From Nocardioides luti (GTDB lineage Bacteria > Actinomycetota > Actinomycetes > Propionibacteriales > Nocardioidaceae): DNA of 64,000 bases. Shown here one piece after another: positions 32,666 to 42,656 of the stretch. The stretch is taken from NCBI RefSeq assembly GCF_014212315.1, contig NZ_JACKXE010000001.1, positions 1,550,001-1,614,000 on the forward strand, in the 5' to 3' direction. The notes beneath the pieces are model-generated. The model saw only the letters and a list, made by a program, of their open reading frames with translations, was not told where the DNA came from and did not search any database. The position numbers and the translations under genes are program-made. The stretch's first letter is position 1; each line of letters opens with the position of its first letter.

Positions 32666-32923
32666 ATGAGCGAAAGCGACCTCGGCCCCAAGCCCGACGC
32701 GCAGATCGAGCCCGGCGAGCCCAACCCCGGCGGTGTCGACGCCATCGACGCCGAGACGCCCGAGGAGCCGATCATCCCGAACCTCCCGACGGAGAAGAAC
32801 CCGGCCGTCGACGACGCCGCCCCCGACGAGCTGAAGCAGACCGAGGAGACCTCGACGCAGGCCACCGAGTCCGAGGACGGCGACGAGGGCGCGGTCGACC
32901 CCGAGGACGAGTCACCTGCCTGA
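32666..32923 (+). CDS. Acidic microprotein with DLGP/EPGE/NPGGVDAI motifs, 85 aa
   Basis: Starts at ATG 32666 with AGGAGG nearby upstream. The first 35 residues contain DLGPKP, IEPGEPNPGGVDAIDAE; the rest is a Glu/Asp/Thr-rich tail (DELKQTEETSTQATESEDGD). No hydrophobic core is expected. A second gene at 33006 encodes the same N-terminal motif set, so this is a tandem paralogous pair. Family unknown to me; no function assigned. Confidence 0.7.
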   Translation: MSESDLGPKPDAQIEPGEPNPGGVDAIDAETPEEPIIPNLPTEKNPAVDDAAPDELKQTEETSTQATESEDGDEGAVDPEDESPA

Positions 32924-32948
32924 GGTGTGATCCGGCTCACTCCGGGTA

Positions 32949-32968
32949 CACCCCTCTGCGGAGGGGTG
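32949..32968. terminator. Perfect 8-bp hairpin
   Basis: CACCCCTC-tgcg-GAGGGGTG lies 26 nt downstream of the acidic microprotein stop and upstream of its paralog. Likely an intrinsic terminator or attenuating hairpin between the two. Confidence 0.6.
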
Positions 32969-33005
32969 CGACGCCTCGGCGCTGCACTCGGAGGGAGTGA
33001 GCGCA

Positions 33006-33179
33006 GTGCGCAACGACGACCTCGGGCCGATGCCCGAGCCCCGGGTCGAGCCCGGCGAGACCAACCCCGGCGGGGTCGACGCGATCACGGGTGAGTGGGA
33101 GCTCCCCCAGACCCCCGACCTGCCCCACGCCCCCGACCCGGGGCTGCGGGAGCGGCTGGACGGTCCTGCGCCGGGGTGA
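33006..33179 (+). CDS. Second DLGP/EPGE/NPGGVDAI microprotein, 57 aa
   Basis: Contains DLGPMP, VEPGETNPGGVDAITGE, matching the N-terminal half of the 85-aa protein, then a short Pro-rich tail (LPQTPDLPHAPDPGLRERLD). GTG 33006 was taken as start because GGAGGG lies about 10 nt upstream; GTG 32997 is an in-frame alternative but only 1 nt from that site. Its 3' end overlaps, antisense, the end of the DUF559-like frame on the minus strand. Conservation between the two copies supports that it is real. Confidence 0.65.
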   Translation: MRNDDLGPMPEPRVEPGETNPGGVDAITGEWELPQTPDLPHAPDPGLRERLDGPAPG

Positions 33180-34182
33180 GCGTGCCGCGGACCTCGGCAG
33201 CGTCCCGACTGTGTGGTGGATCCGGTTCACCTGGTGAACCGGATCCACCACACAAGGCGCACTCCTGGAGCTGCCCGGTCCAGCCGCGCGTCGTCATGAC
33301 CGCGGCAAGAGCCCGAGCCGTCGCGCAGGGCCGCTCGAAGACCTGCCCGTAGGACAGCCGGACGGTCGCCGCCCCGGTGGCGGCGGTCGCCAGGTCACGG
33401 TCCAGGTCCCGGTCGCGGGCGTGCGTGCCGTCGTGGAAGAGGCGCCCGTCCAGCTCGACCACCATCGCCAGCCCGGGCAGGTCCACGTCGCGGAACACCC
33501 GTCGGCCGTCCAGCCGTGTCGCCGCCTGCCGTGCCCCGCTGGGTAGTCCGTGCGGGCGCTCCACCCGGTCGAGGAACCCGTGCTCGAGGACCGAGCAGGT
33601 GCCCTCGGCGACGTCGCGCAGCACGCCGGTCAACCAGTCGCGCCGCGGGATCCGGGGCCGGGCGGCGAGCCGCTCCAGCAGTCGCAGCGCCGTCGTACGC
33701 CGCGAGCCGCAGGCGTCGGCCAGGGCGGCCACCGCGTCGAGCTCCGACCCGGCCGCGGCAGCGACGTCGAGCACCGCCTCCTCGAACCGGATCCGGGGCG
33801 GGCCGAGGTTCCACTGCACGCGGTCCTCGAAGCCCGGCGTGCGGTGGAGGCGTACGCCGTCGGGCGCGGCCACGTGGCGGGACCGGTCGACCGCCACGTG
33901 GATCACCGAGTCGTCCCGGTCGCGACGGCCGGGTCCCTCGCCCGCGCGCACCGCGGAGTCGTGGCTCAGGGCCGCCGGCCAGCAGCACAGCACCGCCGCC
34001 CAGGCCCGCTGCTGCCACGTCAACGGCCCGGTGTGCTCCACGAAGGTGCCCGGGTGCACCGGGGTGAGCTCACGCCGGCGCAGCATCCGCTTCAGGTCGG
34101 GCTCGCTGGCGCCGGTCCCCAGCACCTGCCGGCGCGACACGACACCGTCCTGCTGCTTGAGGATCCGGGCCAGCTCGTCCAT
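33085..34182 (-). CDS. AbiEi-like / DUF559-like endonuclease-fold protein
   Basis: Up to 365 aa. Residues 1-75 resemble the type IV antitoxin AbiEi winged helix (MDELARILKQQDGVVSRRQV, then TPVHPGTFVEHTGPLTWQQR). The C-terminal part (MVVELDGRLFHDGTHARDRD then LDRDLATAATGAATVRLSYG) matches the DUF559/Vsr-like PD-(D/E)XK fold, with candidate acidic residues in VVELDG. Such proteins are numerous in actinobacteria, with unproven function. The frame reads through a palindrome (33210-33254), translated as CGGSGSPGEPDPPH, and on into DNA antisense to the microprotein gene. The natural C-terminus was probably near ALAAVMTTRGW and has been extended by the palindrome. Start ATG 34180-34182. Confidence 0.65.
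   Translation of the reverse strand: MDELARILKQQDGVVSRRQVLGTGASEPDLKRMLRRRELTPVHPGTFVEHTGPLTWQQRAWAAVLCCWPAALSHDSAVRAGEGPGRRDRDDSVIHVAVDRSRHVAAPDGVRLHRTPGFEDRVQWNLGPPRIRFEEAVLDVAAAAGSELDAVAALADACGSRRTTALRLLERLAARPRIPRRDWLTGVLRDVAEGTCSVLEHGFLDRVERPHGLPSGARQAATRLDGRRVFRDVDLPGLAMVVELDGRLFHDGTHARDRDLDRDLATAATGAATVRLSYGQVFERPCATARALAAVMTTRGWTGQLQECALCGGSGSPGEPDPPHSRDAAEVRGTLTPAQDRPAAPAAPGRGRGAGRGSGGAPTHP
33210..33254. repeat. 45-nt perfect palindrome, copy 1
   Basis: 22-bp perfect arms (TGTGTGGTGGATCCGGTTCA plus CC, and complement) around a single T; centre CACCTGGTG. It lies inside the 3' part of the DUF559-like frame. It is nearly identical to the copy at 34256-34302 on the other side of the gene. 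Confidence 0.9.
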
Positions 34183-34255
34183 CCCCGCATCGTGTGCGGT
34201 GGCCCGGGCCGGCAAACCCGGCTGGCCCGTGCCTGTGGAGGGCCGCGTCAGGAGG

Positions 34256-34302
34256 TTGTGTGGTGGATCCGGTTCACCTGGTGAACCGGATCAACCACAC
34301 AA
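34256..34302. repeat. 47-nt palindrome, copy 2
   Basis: 23-bp arms with one mismatch (GGTGGATCC against GGATCAACC) around a single T. The central 40 nt are the same as copy 1 apart from that base. It lies 73 nt upstream of the DUF559-like gene start and just before the miaB stop, so it could also end the miaB transcript. Confidence 0.9.
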
Positions 34303-34327
34303 GGATCGCGGACGGCGAGCGCCGCGC

Positions 34328-35851
34328 TCAGCCGCAGGCGGGCGCGGCCGGGAGCGGGGCGGGGACGCCGAGGGTGGGCATGCCGAGCGTGACGCCGGCA
34401 CCGGACGCGCCGACACCGGACGCACCAGCGGGCGCGTTGCGCAGGTCCCAGGCGTCGCCGGAGCGGGTCCGGCGCACGGCGCGGACGGGGCCGTCGGCCA
34501 CCAGGTGGTGGGGGGCGGCCTGGGTGACCACGACGGTGACCATGTCGCCGGGGCGCACGGAGTCGGCCTCGACCTGCGAGAAGTCGGCCGCGAAGTGGAC
34601 CAGCCGGTTGTCCGGGCCGCGACCGGAGAGGCGGTGGGTGGCGGCGTCCTTGCGGCCCTCGCCCTCGGAGACCATCAGCTCGACCTCGCGGCCGACCAGC
34701 TTCTTCGCCTCGTTCCAGGCGACCTGGTTGACGACCTCGACGAGCCGCTCGTAGCGGTCGCGGACGACGTCCGGGCCGATCTGATGGGGCAGCGTGGCGG
34801 CGGGGGTGCCGGGGCGCTTGGAGTACTGGAAGGTGAAGGCGTTCGCGAACCGCGAGGCCCGCACCACGTCCAGGGTCGCCTCGAAGTCCTCCTCGGTCTC
34901 GCCGGGGAAGCCGACGATGATGTCGGTGGTGATCGCGGCGTCGGGCATAGCCGCGCGGACCCGGGAGATGATGCCGAGGAACTTCGACTGGCGGTACGAC
35001 CGCCGCATGTCCTTGAGCACCTTGTCGGAGCCGGACTGCAGCGGCATGTGCAGCTGCGGCATGACGTTCGGGGTCTCGGCCATCGCCTCGATGACGTCGT
35101 CGGTGAACTCCGCCGGGTGCGGGCTGGTGAAGCGGACCCGCTCCAGCCCCTCGATCTCGCCGCAGGCGCGCAGCAGCTTCGAGAACGCCTGCCGGTCGCC
35201 GAACTCCACGCCGTACGCGTTGACGTTCTGCCCCAGCAGCGTGACCTCGCTGACGCCCTCGGCGACCAGCGCCTCGATCTCGGCGAGGATCTCGCCGGGT
35301 CGGCGGTCCTTCTCCTTGCCGCGCAGCGCCGGGACGATGCAGAAGGTGCAGGTGTTGTTGCAGCCGACCGAGATCGAGACCCAGGCGGCGTACGCCGAGT
35401 CGCGCTTGGTCGGCAGCGTCGAGGGGAAGACGTCGAGCGACTCGAGGATCTCGACCTGCGCCTCCTCCTGCGAGCGCGCGCGGTCGAGCAGGGCCGGGAG
35501 CGAGCCGATGTTGTGGGTGCCGAAGACGACGTCGACGTACGGCGCCTTCGTGGTGATCGTGGCGCGGTCCTTCTGCGCGAGGCAGCCGCCGACGGCGATC
35601 TGCATGCCCGGGTTCGCGGCCTTAATCGGCGCGAGGTGCGACAGGTTGCCGTAGAGCTTGTTGTCGGCGTTCTCGCGCACCGCGCAGGTGTTGAAGACGA
35701 CGACGTCGGCCTGGACCTCGAACGGCGCCCCGTCGCGCTGGAAGGGCGCGTAGCCGGCCGCCTCGAGCAGCCCGGTCAGCCGCTCGGAGTCGTGGACGTT
35801 CATCTGGCACCCGTAGGTGCGGACCTCGTACGTGCGCGTTGCTTCAGCCAT
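34328..35851 (-). CDS. miaB: tRNA-2-methylthio-N6-dimethylallyladenosine synthase MiaB
   Basis: 507-aa radical-SAM methylthiotransferase acting after MiaA on A37 of tRNA. The N-terminal UPF0004 domain holds one Fe-S cluster (Cys15 in YGCQMN, Cys56 in NTCAVREN, Cys90 in GGCLAQ). The radical SAM cluster is Cys164, Cys168 and Cys171 (GCNNTCTFC). A TRAM domain follows around residues 390-460. The last 35 residues, rich in Gly, Ala and Pro, extend beyond the usual end. Start ATG 35849-35851. Divergent from the PHP hydrolase gene. Confidence 0.95.
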   Translation of the reverse strand: MAEATRTYEVRTYGCQMNVHDSERLTGLLEAAGYAPFQRDGAPFEVQADVVVFNTCAVRENADNKLYGNLSHLAPIKAANPGMQIAVGGCLAQKDRATITTKAPYVDVVFGTHNIGSLPALLDRARSQEEAQVEILESLDVFPSTLPTKRDSAYAAWVSISVGCNNTCTFCIVPALRGKEKDRRPGEILAEIEALVAEGVSEVTLLGQNVNAYGVEFGDRQAFSKLLRACGEIEGLERVRFTSPHPAEFTDDVIEAMAETPNVMPQLHMPLQSGSDKVLKDMRRSYRQSKFLGIISRVRAAMPDAAITTDIIVGFPGETEEDFEATLDVVRASRFANAFTFQYSKRPGTPAATLPHQIGPDVVRDRYERLVEVVNQVAWNEAKKLVGREVELMVSEGEGRKDAATHRLSGRGPDNRLVHFAADFSQVEADSVRPGDMVTVVVTQAAPHHLVADGPVRAVRRTRSGDAWDLRNAPAGASGVGASGAGVTLGMPTLGVPAPLPAAPACG

Positions 35852-35903
35852 GACGCCGATAAGGGTACGGCGGGCGCCCGGTCGGCCGTAATCTCGGACG
35901 ACC

Positions 35904-37475
35904 ATGTGCGAACACCACTGCTCCCCCGACCAGACCCCGTCCCACCCCGGTCTCGACCGCCGCTCGGTGCTGCGGCTCGGCGCCGGCGTCGTCGCCGTCG
36001 GCGCCGTCACCACCGTCGCCCCGCTGGTCCCGGCCGCGGCCGCCGACGGGGCCAGGCCGGGCCGCGGAAAGGTCATCACCAAGGTCTTCAAGGGCGAGTT
36101 CAACGACCCGGACACGGCGGACTGGCACTACCTGCCGTTCCGGGTGCCGCGTGGGGTGCGCCGGATCCACGTGTCCTACGAGTTCGAGCCGACCGACACC
36201 GGCGTCGGCATCAGCTACAACGTCGTCGACATCGGGCTCTTCGACGAGGGCGGCAAGGGCATCGGCGACGCCGACGGCTTCCGCGGCTGGTCCGGCGGCG
36301 CCCGCCGCGAGTTCACGATCACCCGGGCCCGGGCCACGCCGGGCTACCTGGCCGGCCCGATCCGCGCCGGGAAGTGGCACATCCTGCTGGGGCCCTACCT
36401 CATCACGCCGCCGGGGACGCCGTACGTCGTCACCGTGAAGCTGTTCAAGGGCCCCAAGGGCGAGCACTTCGAGCCGGCCCCGGCGCCGCAGGAGGTGCCC
36501 GGGACGCCGGCCGGGTGGTACCGCGGCGACCTGCACCTCCACACCGTCCACTCGGACGGCGCGCGCACCCAGCGCCAGCTGGTCACGGCCGCGCAGACGG
36601 CCGGGCTGGACTTCATCGGCTCCTCCGACCACAACACCAGCTCCGCGACGTACGTCTGGGGGCGGCACGCGCCGGACGGCTTCCTGGTCGTCAACGGCGA
36701 GGAGGTCACGACGCGCAGCGGGCACTGGCTGGCGATGGGGCTGCCGCCGATGACGTGGATCGACTGGCGCTACCGGGCCGAGGACGACCTGTTCCAGGTG
36801 TTCGCCGCGAAGGTGCGTGCGCTCGGCGGCATCGTGATCGCTGCCCACCCGAACAACCCGGTGCCGAGCATCCGCTGGGACCACGGCTACGAGCACGTCG
36901 ACGCCATCGAGGCGTGGAACGGCCCCTGGACCACCGACGACCAGAAGACCGTCACGGACTGGCACGCGCGGCTGCGCCAGGGCTCCTACCTGCCGATCGT
37001 CGGCAACTCCGACTCCCACAACGACAGCCAGACCGTGGGGCTCGCGCAGACGTCGTACCGCCTCGGCTCGCTGTCCGCGGCCGAGGTCGTCGCGGCGGCC
37101 CGGGCCGGGCACGCCTGGATCGCCGAGTCCTCGACCGTCGACCTGACCTTCACCGCCACGCTGGGCGACGCGGTCGCGGAGTGCGGCGACCGCCTGGCGG
37201 CCGGCCCCGACGACACGGCCACCGTGGCGCTGCACGCCACCGGCGTGCCGGGCTCGCTGGCGCGGATCGTCGGCCCCGCGGGCGTCGTGGGCTTCGGCGT
37301 CGCGGACGCCGACGGCGTCCTCGACGTCACCGCGCAGGTGCCGGTCGGGACGACGGCGTTCGTGCGGGCCGAGGTCGGGCGTCCCAAGGGCGACGCCGGC
37401 AGCCCCGTGCAGACCACGCCCATCGACAAGATGGCCGCGCTGACGAACCCGATCTTCCTGGGGTCCGCCGGCTGA
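35904..37475 (+). CDS. CehA/McbA-type PHP-domain metallohydrolase, Tat-exported
   Basis: 523 aa. Twin-arginine signal [19 protein letters not shown] near residue 18 with cleavage around PAAAADG. An N-terminal beta-rich domain (residues about 55-185) precedes the PHP core: [12 protein letters not shown] (His211, His213), [23 protein letters not shown] and [11 protein letters not shown] provide the metal ligands. Relatives include carbaryl hydrolase CehA and exported phosphoesterases. Actual substrate unknown; with phoD and the other exported phosphatase it suggests strong extracellular hydrolase capacity. Divergent from miaB. Confidence 0.85.
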   Translation: MCEHHCSPDQTPSHPGLDRRSVLRLGAGVVAVGAVTTVAPLVPAAAADGARPGRGKVITKVFKGEFNDPDTADWHYLPFRVPRGVRRIHVSYEFEPTDTGVGISYNVVDIGLFDEGGKGIGDADGFRGWSGGARREFTITRARATPGYLAGPIRAGKWHILLGPYLITPPGTPYVVTVKLFKGPKGEHFEPAPAPQEVPGTPAGWYRGDLHLHTVHSDGARTQRQLVTAAQTAGLDFIGSSDHNTSSATYVWGRHAPDGFLVVNGEEVTTRSGHWLAMGLPPMTWIDWRYRAEDDLFQVFAAKVRALGGIVIAAHPNNPVPSIRWDHGYEHVDAIEAWNGPWTTDDQKTVTDWHARLRQGSYLPIVGNSDSHNDSQTVGLAQTSYRLGSLSAAEVVAAARAGHAWIAESSTVDLTFTATLGDAVAECGDRLAAGPDDTATVALHATGVPGSLARIVGPAGVVGFGVADADGVLDVTAQVPVGTTAFVRAEVGRPKGDAGSPVQTTPIDKMAALTNPIFLGSAG

Positions 37476-37484
37476 CGGTTCGGT

Positions 37485-37518
37485 GGTCGAGTAGGTCGCG
37501 CAGCGACCGTATCGAGAC
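37485..37518. repeat. Dispersed palindromic repeat, second intergenic copy
   Basis: GGTCGAGTAGGTCGCGCAGC followed by GACCGTATCGAGAC, with inner hairpin GGTCGC-gca-GCGACC. It sits between the convergent PHP hydrolase and hotdog genes. Its last base is part of the TAG stop codon (37518-37520) of the hotdog gene, so it immediately follows that coding sequence. Confidence 0.82.
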
Positions 37519-37979
37519 TATTTCTTCGGGGTCACCCAGAGCCGGATGACGCCCTCGATCACGACCGTGCCGTCGGTGCGGACTCCGCGGACGCGGACGG
37601 GCAGGTCGGGGTCGTCGCCGGTCCACTGCTCGGGGTCGGTCTCGGCGATGCACGTGATGTCGCTGGTCGCCTTGGCGGTGTAGCTGATGTCCATGCCCTT
37701 GGGGATCCAGCGCCGGTCGGCCGGGATGGTCACCTCGGCGAGCGCCCCCATCGCCGCCTCGAGCCCGTTGCACAGCGCGATCGCGTGGACGGTGCCCAGG
37801 TGGTTGTGGACGCCACGGCGCTTGGGGATGCGGAGCTCGGCGTAGTTCGGCCGGATCTCCTGGAAGCGGGGGTGGATCGTGGCGAAGTACGGCGCCTTCT
37901 GGGCGAACAGCAGCGAGAAGACGCGCTTGCCCTGGGGCAGCTTGGACGTGGTGTTCCACAGGGAGAGGACCTGGCTCAT
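37518..37979 (-). CDS. Hotdog-fold protein, DUF4442-like
   Basis: 153 aa of the thioesterase-like hotdog superfamily. Visible features: MSQVLSLWNTTSKLPQGKRV, FSLLFAQKAPYFATIHPRF, the helix-containing NHLGTVHAIALCNGLEAAMG (where the hotdog helix and active site lie) and strands to VIEGVIRLWVTPKK. DUF4442 members are usually annotated as putative acyl-CoA thioesterase relatives, with no proven function. ATG start at 37977-37979. Stop codon abuts the palindromic repeat. Confidence 0.78.
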   Translation of the reverse strand: MSQVLSLWNTTSKLPQGKRVFSLLFAQKAPYFATIHPRFQEIRPNYAELRIPKRRGVHNHLGTVHAIALCNGLEAAMGALAEVTIPADRRWIPKGMDISYTAKATSDITCIAETDPEQWTGDDPDLPVRVRGVRTDGTVVIEGVIRLWVTPKK

Positions 37980-38072
37980 GCGGCACACATTACCGGGCGG
38001 TAACTTCCAGCGTCACCGAGACGCTCGCCACGTCCGCCCGTGTCCGTCGGTGGCGTGCAGCATGATCGGCCC

Positions 38073-38942
38073 ATGAGCGAAGCGGGAGCGAGCGGCAGCA
38101 GCGGGCGGCGGGGCGTGGTCCTCGGTGGCGGCGGGGTGACGGGCATCGCCTGGATGACCGGGATGCTCGCCGGGCTGCTGGAGGAGGGCGTCGACCTGAG
38201 CGGGGCCGACCTGGTGGTCGGGACCTCCGCCGGGTCGGCGGTGGGCGCCCAACTCACCACGGGGCTGGACCTCCCCGAGCTCCTGGAGCGCCAGCTGGCC
38301 CCGGTCGAGCCCGGGGCGCCGTACGCCGTCCTGGGCACGCGCGTGCTGCTCGGCTTCGGCTGGGCGATGCTGCGCTCCCGCGGCGACCTGGAGGGCTTCG
38401 GGCGACGCCTCGGGCAGTGGTCCGTCGACCGGGCGGCGGCGGGGAAGCTGCCGTCGCTGGAGGAGCGGTACGCCGCCATCCGCAGCCGGCTGCCGGTGCA
38501 GGAGTGGCCGGCGCCCGGACGCCTCGTCGTCACGGCGGTCGACGCCGACACCGGCGAGCTGCGGACCTTCGACGGCTCCGACGACGTCCCGCTGGTGGAC
38601 GCGGTCGCGGCGAGCTGCGCCGTGCCCGGGGTCTACCCGCCCGTCCCGATCGGCGGCCGGCGCTACGTCGACGGCGGCGCCCGGTCGACCGCGAACGCCG
38701 ACCTGGCCGCCTCGTGCGCGAAGGTCGTGGCCCTCACGCCGATCCCCCGGGCGGCCGGGCCGATGAAGTCTGCGCAGGCACAGCTCGGCGGCAAGCCGTC
38801 GGTGATCATCGCGCCGGACGAGGGCGCGCGTGCCGCCATCGGCAAGAACGTCCTCGACCCCGCGGCCCGCCCGGGCTCCGCCCGCGAGGGGCTGCGCCAG
38901 GGGCGGGCCGCGGCCGCCGAGGTCGGGGGACTCTGGGGCTGA
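38073..38942 (+). CDS. Patatin-like phospholipase
   Basis: 289-aa patatin/RssA-type serine hydrolase. The oxyanion hole is VVLGGGGVTGIAW, the nucleophile is in GTSAGS (Ser52), and the catalytic Asp is in YVDGGARS. It would release fatty acids from lipids in the cytoplasm or at the membrane. The ATG at 38073 gives the start; a longer frame adds only unlikely residues. It ends 3 nt before the convergent VOC gene. Confidence 0.87.
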   Translation: MSEAGASGSSGRRGVVLGGGGVTGIAWMTGMLAGLLEEGVDLSGADLVVGTSAGSAVGAQLTTGLDLPELLERQLAPVEPGAPYAVLGTRVLLGFGWAMLRSRGDLEGFGRRLGQWSVDRAAAGKLPSLEERYAAIRSRLPVQEWPAPGRLVVTAVDADTGELRTFDGSDDVPLVDAVAASCAVPGVYPPVPIGGRRYVDGGARSTANADLAASCAKVVALTPIPRAAGPMKSAQAQLGGKPSVIIAPDEGARAAIGKNVLDPAARPGSAREGLRQGRAAAAEVGGLWG

Positions 38943-38945
38943 GCC

Positions 38946-39347
38946 TCAGGGCTCCGGCGTCACGGGCGGGGCGAGGACCTCGACCCTGTTGCCGTGCGCG
39001 TCGAAGGTGTGCAGCCGCTCGTAGCCGGGGAACGTGTGCCGCTGGCTAAGGTCGACCTCGAACCCGGCCGCGGTCAGCCGCCCGGCGAGGACGTCCAGCT
39101 CGGCCGCGTGGTCCAGCAGCAGGGCCGGGTGCGCCTTGCGCGCGGGGGCGAAGGGGTCCTCCACCCCGACGTGGATCTCGGCGGTCACGACGCCCTCGGC
39201 GTCGTACGCACGGAACCACGCGCCGCCGCGACCGGCCAGGTCCGGTGGCTTCTCGACCTCGGTCAGGCCCAGCGCGTCGGCGTAGAACCGGCGCGCGTCG
39301 TCCTCGGCGCCGCGCGGGCACGCGACCTGGACGTGGTGCAGCCTCAT
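38946..39347 (-). CDS. VOC (glyoxalase/dioxygenase)-fold protein
   Basis: 133 aa, two beta-alpha-beta-beta-beta modules. The start MRLHHVQVACPRGAEDDARR and FYADALGLTEVEKPP, with His5-type metal ligand, then HPALLLDHAAELDVLAGRL and YERLHTFDAHGNRVEVLAPP, are typical of glyoxalase-like proteins with a terminal Glu ligand. Reaction unknown; could be resistance or isomerase. The start overlaps the tam stop by 4 nt (ATGA), so it is translationally coupled. Confidence 0.84.
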   Translation of the reverse strand: MRLHHVQVACPRGAEDDARRFYADALGLTEVEKPPDLAGRGGAWFRAYDAEGVVTAEIHVGVEDPFAPARKAHPALLLDHAAELDVLAGRLTAAGFEVDLSQRHTFPGYERLHTFDAHGNRVEVLAPPVTPEP

Positions 39348-40123
39348 GCGGGCACCTGCGCGACGACGAAGATCCGGCGGAACGGCAGCACGACGCCGTG
39401 GTCGATGGTGGGGTAGGCCGCCGCGAGCCGGGCCTTGAACTCCCGCTCGTAGTCCGCGCGCAGGTCGTCCGGCAGCGCCTGCAGGGTCGGCCGCGCGCCG
39501 GTGCCGGAGACCCAGGTGAAGACGGGGTCCTCGCCCGTGAGGACGTGGAGGTACGTCGTCTCCCACGCGTCGACCGTGCAGCCGAGGGCGGCCAGCGCCT
39601 CGAGGTACACCGCCGGGTCGTGGCTGGCCGGCGTCGCGACGTCCCGGGTGTGGGCGGCGTACGGCGCCTGCTCGGCGAGGTCGCGACGGATCGTGTGGCT
39701 GGGCTCGTCGAAGTTGCCGGGGACCTGGAAGGCCAGCCAGCCGCCGGGGCGGACGCGGCGGGCGAGGGCAGGGAGCAGCTCGAGGTGGCCGGGGACCCAC
39801 TGGAGGGTGGCGTTGGAGACCAGCACGTCCACCTCCGCAGGCGCCCCCTGGGCCCAGTCGCGCAGGTCGGCGACCTCGAAGGTCACGCCGCCCTGCCGCC
39901 CGCGCTGCGCCCGCGCGACCATCTCGGCGCTGGCGTCCAGCCCGGTGACGGCCGCGTCCGGCCAGCGCTCGGCAAGGAGCGTGGTGAGGTTGCCGGGGCC
40001 GCAGCCCAGGTCGACGACCTCGCGCGGCGCCGTGGAACCGATCCGCGCCACGAGCTCGACGAACGGACGGCCGCGCTCGTCGGCGTACGTCAGGTAGCGG
40101 TCGGGGTCCCAGGTGTGCGCCAT
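39344..40123 (-). CDS. tam: Trans-aconitate 2-methyltransferase
   Basis: 259 aa. SAM-dependent methyltransferase that would methylate trans-aconitate, a spontaneous inhibitor formed from cis-aconitate. The N-terminus TWDPDRYLTYADERGRPFVE is diagnostic for Tam. SAM motif I is VVDLGCGPGNLT, with LVSNATLQWVPGH and FQVPGNFDEPSHT further on. First gene of a two-gene unit with the VOC protein, facing marR across a shared operator region, so probably controlled by that MarR protein. Confidence 0.88.
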   Translation of the reverse strand: MAHTWDPDRYLTYADERGRPFVELVARIGSTAPREVVDLGCGPGNLTTLLAERWPDAAVTGLDASAEMVARAQRGRQGGVTFEVADLRDWAQGAPAEVDVLVSNATLQWVPGHLELLPALARRVRPGGWLAFQVPGNFDEPSHTIRRDLAEQAPYAAHTRDVATPASHDPAVYLEALAALGCTVDAWETTYLHVLTGEDPVFTWVSGTGARPTLQALPDDLRADYEREFKARLAAAYPTIDHGVVLPFRRIFVVAQVPA

Positions 40124-40149
40124 GCGGTGGCCTCTCGCTCTCGTTGATC

Positions 40150-40202
40150 TCTTGATGTCAAGATACTTTCATCGTCACCCCGATTTGTCTCGATGTCAAG
40201 AT
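40150..40202. promoter_or_regulatory. Two MarR-type operators in the tam-marR divergent region
   Basis: TCTTGATGTCAAGA (40150-40163) is a palindrome with arms TCTTGA / TCAAGA; TCTCGATGTCAAGA (40189-40202) is a second copy with one change. They are 39 bp apart. The first is close to the tam start and the second overlaps the predicted -35 region of marR. The arrangement suits repression of both genes by the MarR protein. Confidence 0.7.
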
Positions 40203-40218
40203 TCTCGACCGATCCGGG

Positions 40219-40224
40219 TAGACT
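40219..40224 (+). promoter_or_regulatory. -10 box of marR, probable leaderless promoter
   Basis: TAGACT fits TANNNT and ends 7 nt before ATG 40232. No Shine-Dalgarno sequence precedes that ATG, so the transcript probably begins at the start codon. This also argues for 40232 over the upstream ATG 40193, which lies in the operator. Confidence 0.55.
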
Positions 40225-40231
40225 GCCGCGC

Positions 40232-40717
40232 ATGCGGGACGAGGTCGACGAGCTGGTCGAGGCGTGGGCGCGCGAGCGCGCGGACCTCGACCTGTCCGCG
40301 ATGGCCGTGTTCAGCCGCATCTCCCGGCTCGCCCGCCACCTCGACCTGGCCCGCCGCGAGGCGTTCTCCGCCCACGGCATCGAGTCGTGGGAGTTCGACG
40401 TGCTGGCCGCGCTGCGCCGCGCGGGCGCGCCGTACGAGCTCTCCCCCGGGCGCCTCCTCAAGGAGACCCTGGTGACCTCGGGGACGATGACCAACCGGGT
40501 CGACCGGCTGGCCGCGCGCGGCTTCGTGGAGCGCTACCCCGACCCCGACGACCGCCGCGGCGTGATCGTCCGGCTGACCCGCGAGGGCAAGACCGCCGTC
40601 GACGGCGCCTTCGAGGCGCTGCTCGAGGCCGAGTCGACCCTGCTCGCCGACCTCCCCACCAAGGAGCACAAGAAGCTCGCATCCCTGCTGCGGACGCTGC
40701 TCACGCCGTTCGCGTGA
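40232..40717 (+). CDS. MarR-family transcriptional regulator
   Basis: 161 aa. The N-terminal helices (MRDEVDELVEAWARERADLD) are followed by the winged helix: WEFDVLAALRRAGAPYELSP, LKETLVTSGTMTNRVDRLAARGFVER and the wing YPDPDDRRGVIVRLT, all MarR signatures. It should repress the divergent tam-VOC genes and itself through the two palindromes in the shared promoter region. An inducer such as a phenolic or organic acid is likely but not identifiable. Confidence 0.9.
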   Translation: MRDEVDELVEAWARERADLDLSAMAVFSRISRLARHLDLARREAFSAHGIESWEFDVLAALRRAGAPYELSPGRLLKETLVTSGTMTNRVDRLAARGFVERYPDPDDRRGVIVRLTREGKTAVDGAFEALLEAESTLLADLPTKEHKKLASLLRTLLTPFA

Positions 40718-40735
40718 GGGCGGTGCGGTGGCGGT

Positions 40736-40825
40736 TGCTTCATCACGGGATGCAGGTGAAGTTGCGCTTCCCACGGCGAGTTCACCGTGGGAAGCAACAC
40801 GCTGACTGCATCCCGTGATGAAGCA
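40736..40825. repeat. Nested palindrome between marR and the ABC-F gene
   Basis: Outer 20-bp perfect arms (TGCTTCATCACGGGATGCAG and complement, 40736-40755 and 40806-40825) enclose an inner hairpin CTTCCCACGG / CCGTGGGAAG (40767-40776 and 40785-40794). It fills the space between convergent genes and probably terminates both. Confidence 0.85.
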
Positions 40826-40831
40826 GCTGGC

Positions 40832-42655
<1,824 letters not shown>

Positions 42656-42656
42656 G

